Shown piece by piece: positions 63,057 through 64,000 of a stretch of 64,000 bases of DNA. Position 1 is the first letter of the stretch. Each line of letters opens with the position of its first letter. The stretch spans positions 2,110,877 to 2,174,876 of the forward strand of contig NZ_LT854640.1 in the NCBI RefSeq assembly GCF_900184255.1. The letters run 5' to 3'. The translations under genes and the position numbers were made by a program. This stretch comes from Haloimpatiens massiliensis. GTDB lineage: Bacteria; Bacillota; Clostridia; Clostridiales; Clostridiaceae. Below the pieces are notes generated by a model. That model did not search any database and was not told where the DNA came from. It saw nothing but the letters and a program-made list of their open reading frames with translations.

Positions 63057-63204
63057 TTCTCCCTTATATCTTTATGAAATCCGCCACATACAAGTATTAT
63101 ACCTATTAAATATACTATAACTCAATATGTTCCTATGAGTTTTTTATTATAAATTTAAACTAAAACATTAACAATAAGTATTAGAATAAATTGTGAAGCA
63201 AGTG

Positions 63205-63455
63205 CCATAAGAAAAATCTGTCTTTAAGTCCACAATAAATATATTTTTTAAGACTGCTCGCAATACGCCAAGAAATTCTAATGTCTTCAAATATCAATAC
63301 CTTAAAGCTTTCAAACTCGCTTCTAACGGCGCTCAAACATGAAAGCTTCTTAACGGGTATTGATATTTGAAAACAAAGAATTTCTAAGGCTAGCTCAATA
63401 GTCTAAAAAAATATATTTATTGTTACCTTAAAGACAGATTTTTCGGTTCATACGT
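63205..63455. repeat. Long hairpin element (family E)
   Basis: AAAAATCTGTCTTTAAG (63212) pairs with CTTAAAGACAGATTTTT (63427). Further in, AATAAATATATTTTTT, CAAATATCAATACC and AAAGCTTTC have mirrored partners across a centre near 63325. TTTTTCGGTTCAT and neighbours recur at 17610. Confidence 0.75.
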
Positions 63456-63467
63456 ACATTACTTATG

Positions 63468-63894
63468 GGCGAGACAGCCTACTGAAGGAGAATTTTCCTC
63501 CACTATGTTACGGAAAATCTTTAATTAAATAAATGGAATAGCAAAAAAGCTATAACTATTTCATTAAACGGAATAGTTATAGCTTTTTCTTTTAGCGCTT
63601 TAAAAATCTTTTATTGGCGATATCCAACCTAAATACATAGAAATGATTAAGATTTATACAAACCAATGCCTCACGGCAAAATATATTAACTCTTACATAT
63701 TAATGTATTTTCATAATCAATTATTCATTAGTATATAATCAAAGTTAATAATTCTATCTCACAATTAATAAAAATAATATTGTAGATTAAACGAAAGGCT
63801 ACGCCTAAAAAAATATTATGAGCGTTTTTTTATAAATTAAAGATTTTCCATAGCGAAGAGGAGGAAAATCATCCTTTAGTAGGCTTCTCATCTC
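63468..63894. repeat. Inverted pair of ~55-bp arms
   Basis: CAGCCTACTGAAGGAGAATT...GGAAAATCTTT (63468-63522) is mirrored by AAAGATTTTCC...AATCATCCTTTAGTAGGCTT (63840-63894) with a few mismatches; 317 bp lie between. Confidence 0.7.
63544..63588. terminator. Bidirectional terminator
   Basis: Perfect 17-bp stem AAAAAGCTATAACTATT/AATAGTTATAGCTTTTT around TTCATTAAACGG, giving T-tracts on both strands. No gene ends nearby on the left, so it may serve a transcript within the repeat region. Confidence 0.7.
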
Positions 63895-64000
63895 AAACCA
63901 CATACATATTAAACTAAAAATCTGATTTTAATGTAGTAATAAATGTGGAATTTGGGACTATTGAACTAGCCTTAGAACTTCTTATGTCTCACAGTTAAAG

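Larger units (their letters stand above)
63057..64000. other. Non-coding region rich in inverted repeats
   Basis: No ORF with a ribosome site for ~940 nt. It holds a ~250-bp hairpin (63205-63455), a strong terminator (63544-63588), an inverted pair of ~55-bp arms (63468-63522 and 63840-63894), and at the very end a second copy of GACTATTGA.CTAGCCTTAGAA from the first hairpin. Confidence 0.6.

Overview
The window is low-GC, with rho-independent terminators, strong AGGAGG ribosome sites, frequent TTG/GTG starts, [FeFe]-hydrogenase maturation genes, an ECF folate transporter and Gram-positive lipoproteins. This fits an anaerobic Clostridium-type Firmicute chromosome. No rRNA, tRNA, CRISPR array or phage module is visible.

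Layout. 0-6.7 kb (minus): a five-gene cassette of winged-helix regulator, M16 peptidase and two paralogous B12-binding-type radical SAM enzymes flanking an MFS exporter, probably for a modified peptide or small metabolite. 7.5-9.5 kb (plus): glycerophosphodiesterase and MFS transporter. 9.9-14.4 kb (minus): hydF, hydG, hydE and a TM1266-type small protein, interrupted by a 39-bp tandem repeat and a 160-bp palindromic repeat. 15.0-17.6 kb: hgcB and hgcA (corrinoid/ferredoxin pair known from mercury methylation), divergent from a DUF166-type gene. 17.8-21.8 kb: two-component system and YitT-family protein. 22.0-29.5 kb (minus): synthase-dependent exopolysaccharide locus (degenerate GGDEF receptor, DUF2334, GT2 synthase, BcsB-like protein, GH113-like hydrolase). 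30.1-36.2 kb (minus): flavin reductase, then carA-carB behind a PyrR-type attenuator with a leader ORF. 36.5-41.2 kb: a TnpB homologue that has lost all catalytic residues, next to oppA, and an IS701-like insertion. 41.8-46 kb: Xaa-Pro aminopeptidase and chemoreceptor. 46.1-56.1 kb (minus): seven-gene VWA/DUF58/MoxR/ABC cluster. 56.4-58.7 kb (plus): polar amino acid ABC importer. 59.1-63.1 kb (minus): folT under a tetrahydrofolate riboswitch, membrane dipeptidase and GGDEF protein. 63.1-64 kb: non-coding, rich in inverted repeats.

Most notable points. (1) Both hgcA and hgcB contain an in-frame TGA at a cysteine-type position, each followed by a hairpin at the spacing expected of a bacterial SECIS. 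I propose both are selenoproteins: hgcA with an N-terminal Cys-Sec-Cys, hgcB with Sec where the family has a conserved Cys. (2) The TnpB-like gene beside oppA has all the marks of an RNA-guided, nuclease-dead repressor (TldR type), with a structured candidate guide RNA just downstream. (3) At least four families of dispersed palindromic elements occupy the intergenic regions, several inside operons and some nested within each other.

All functional calls come from reading motifs in the sequence; no database search was run.
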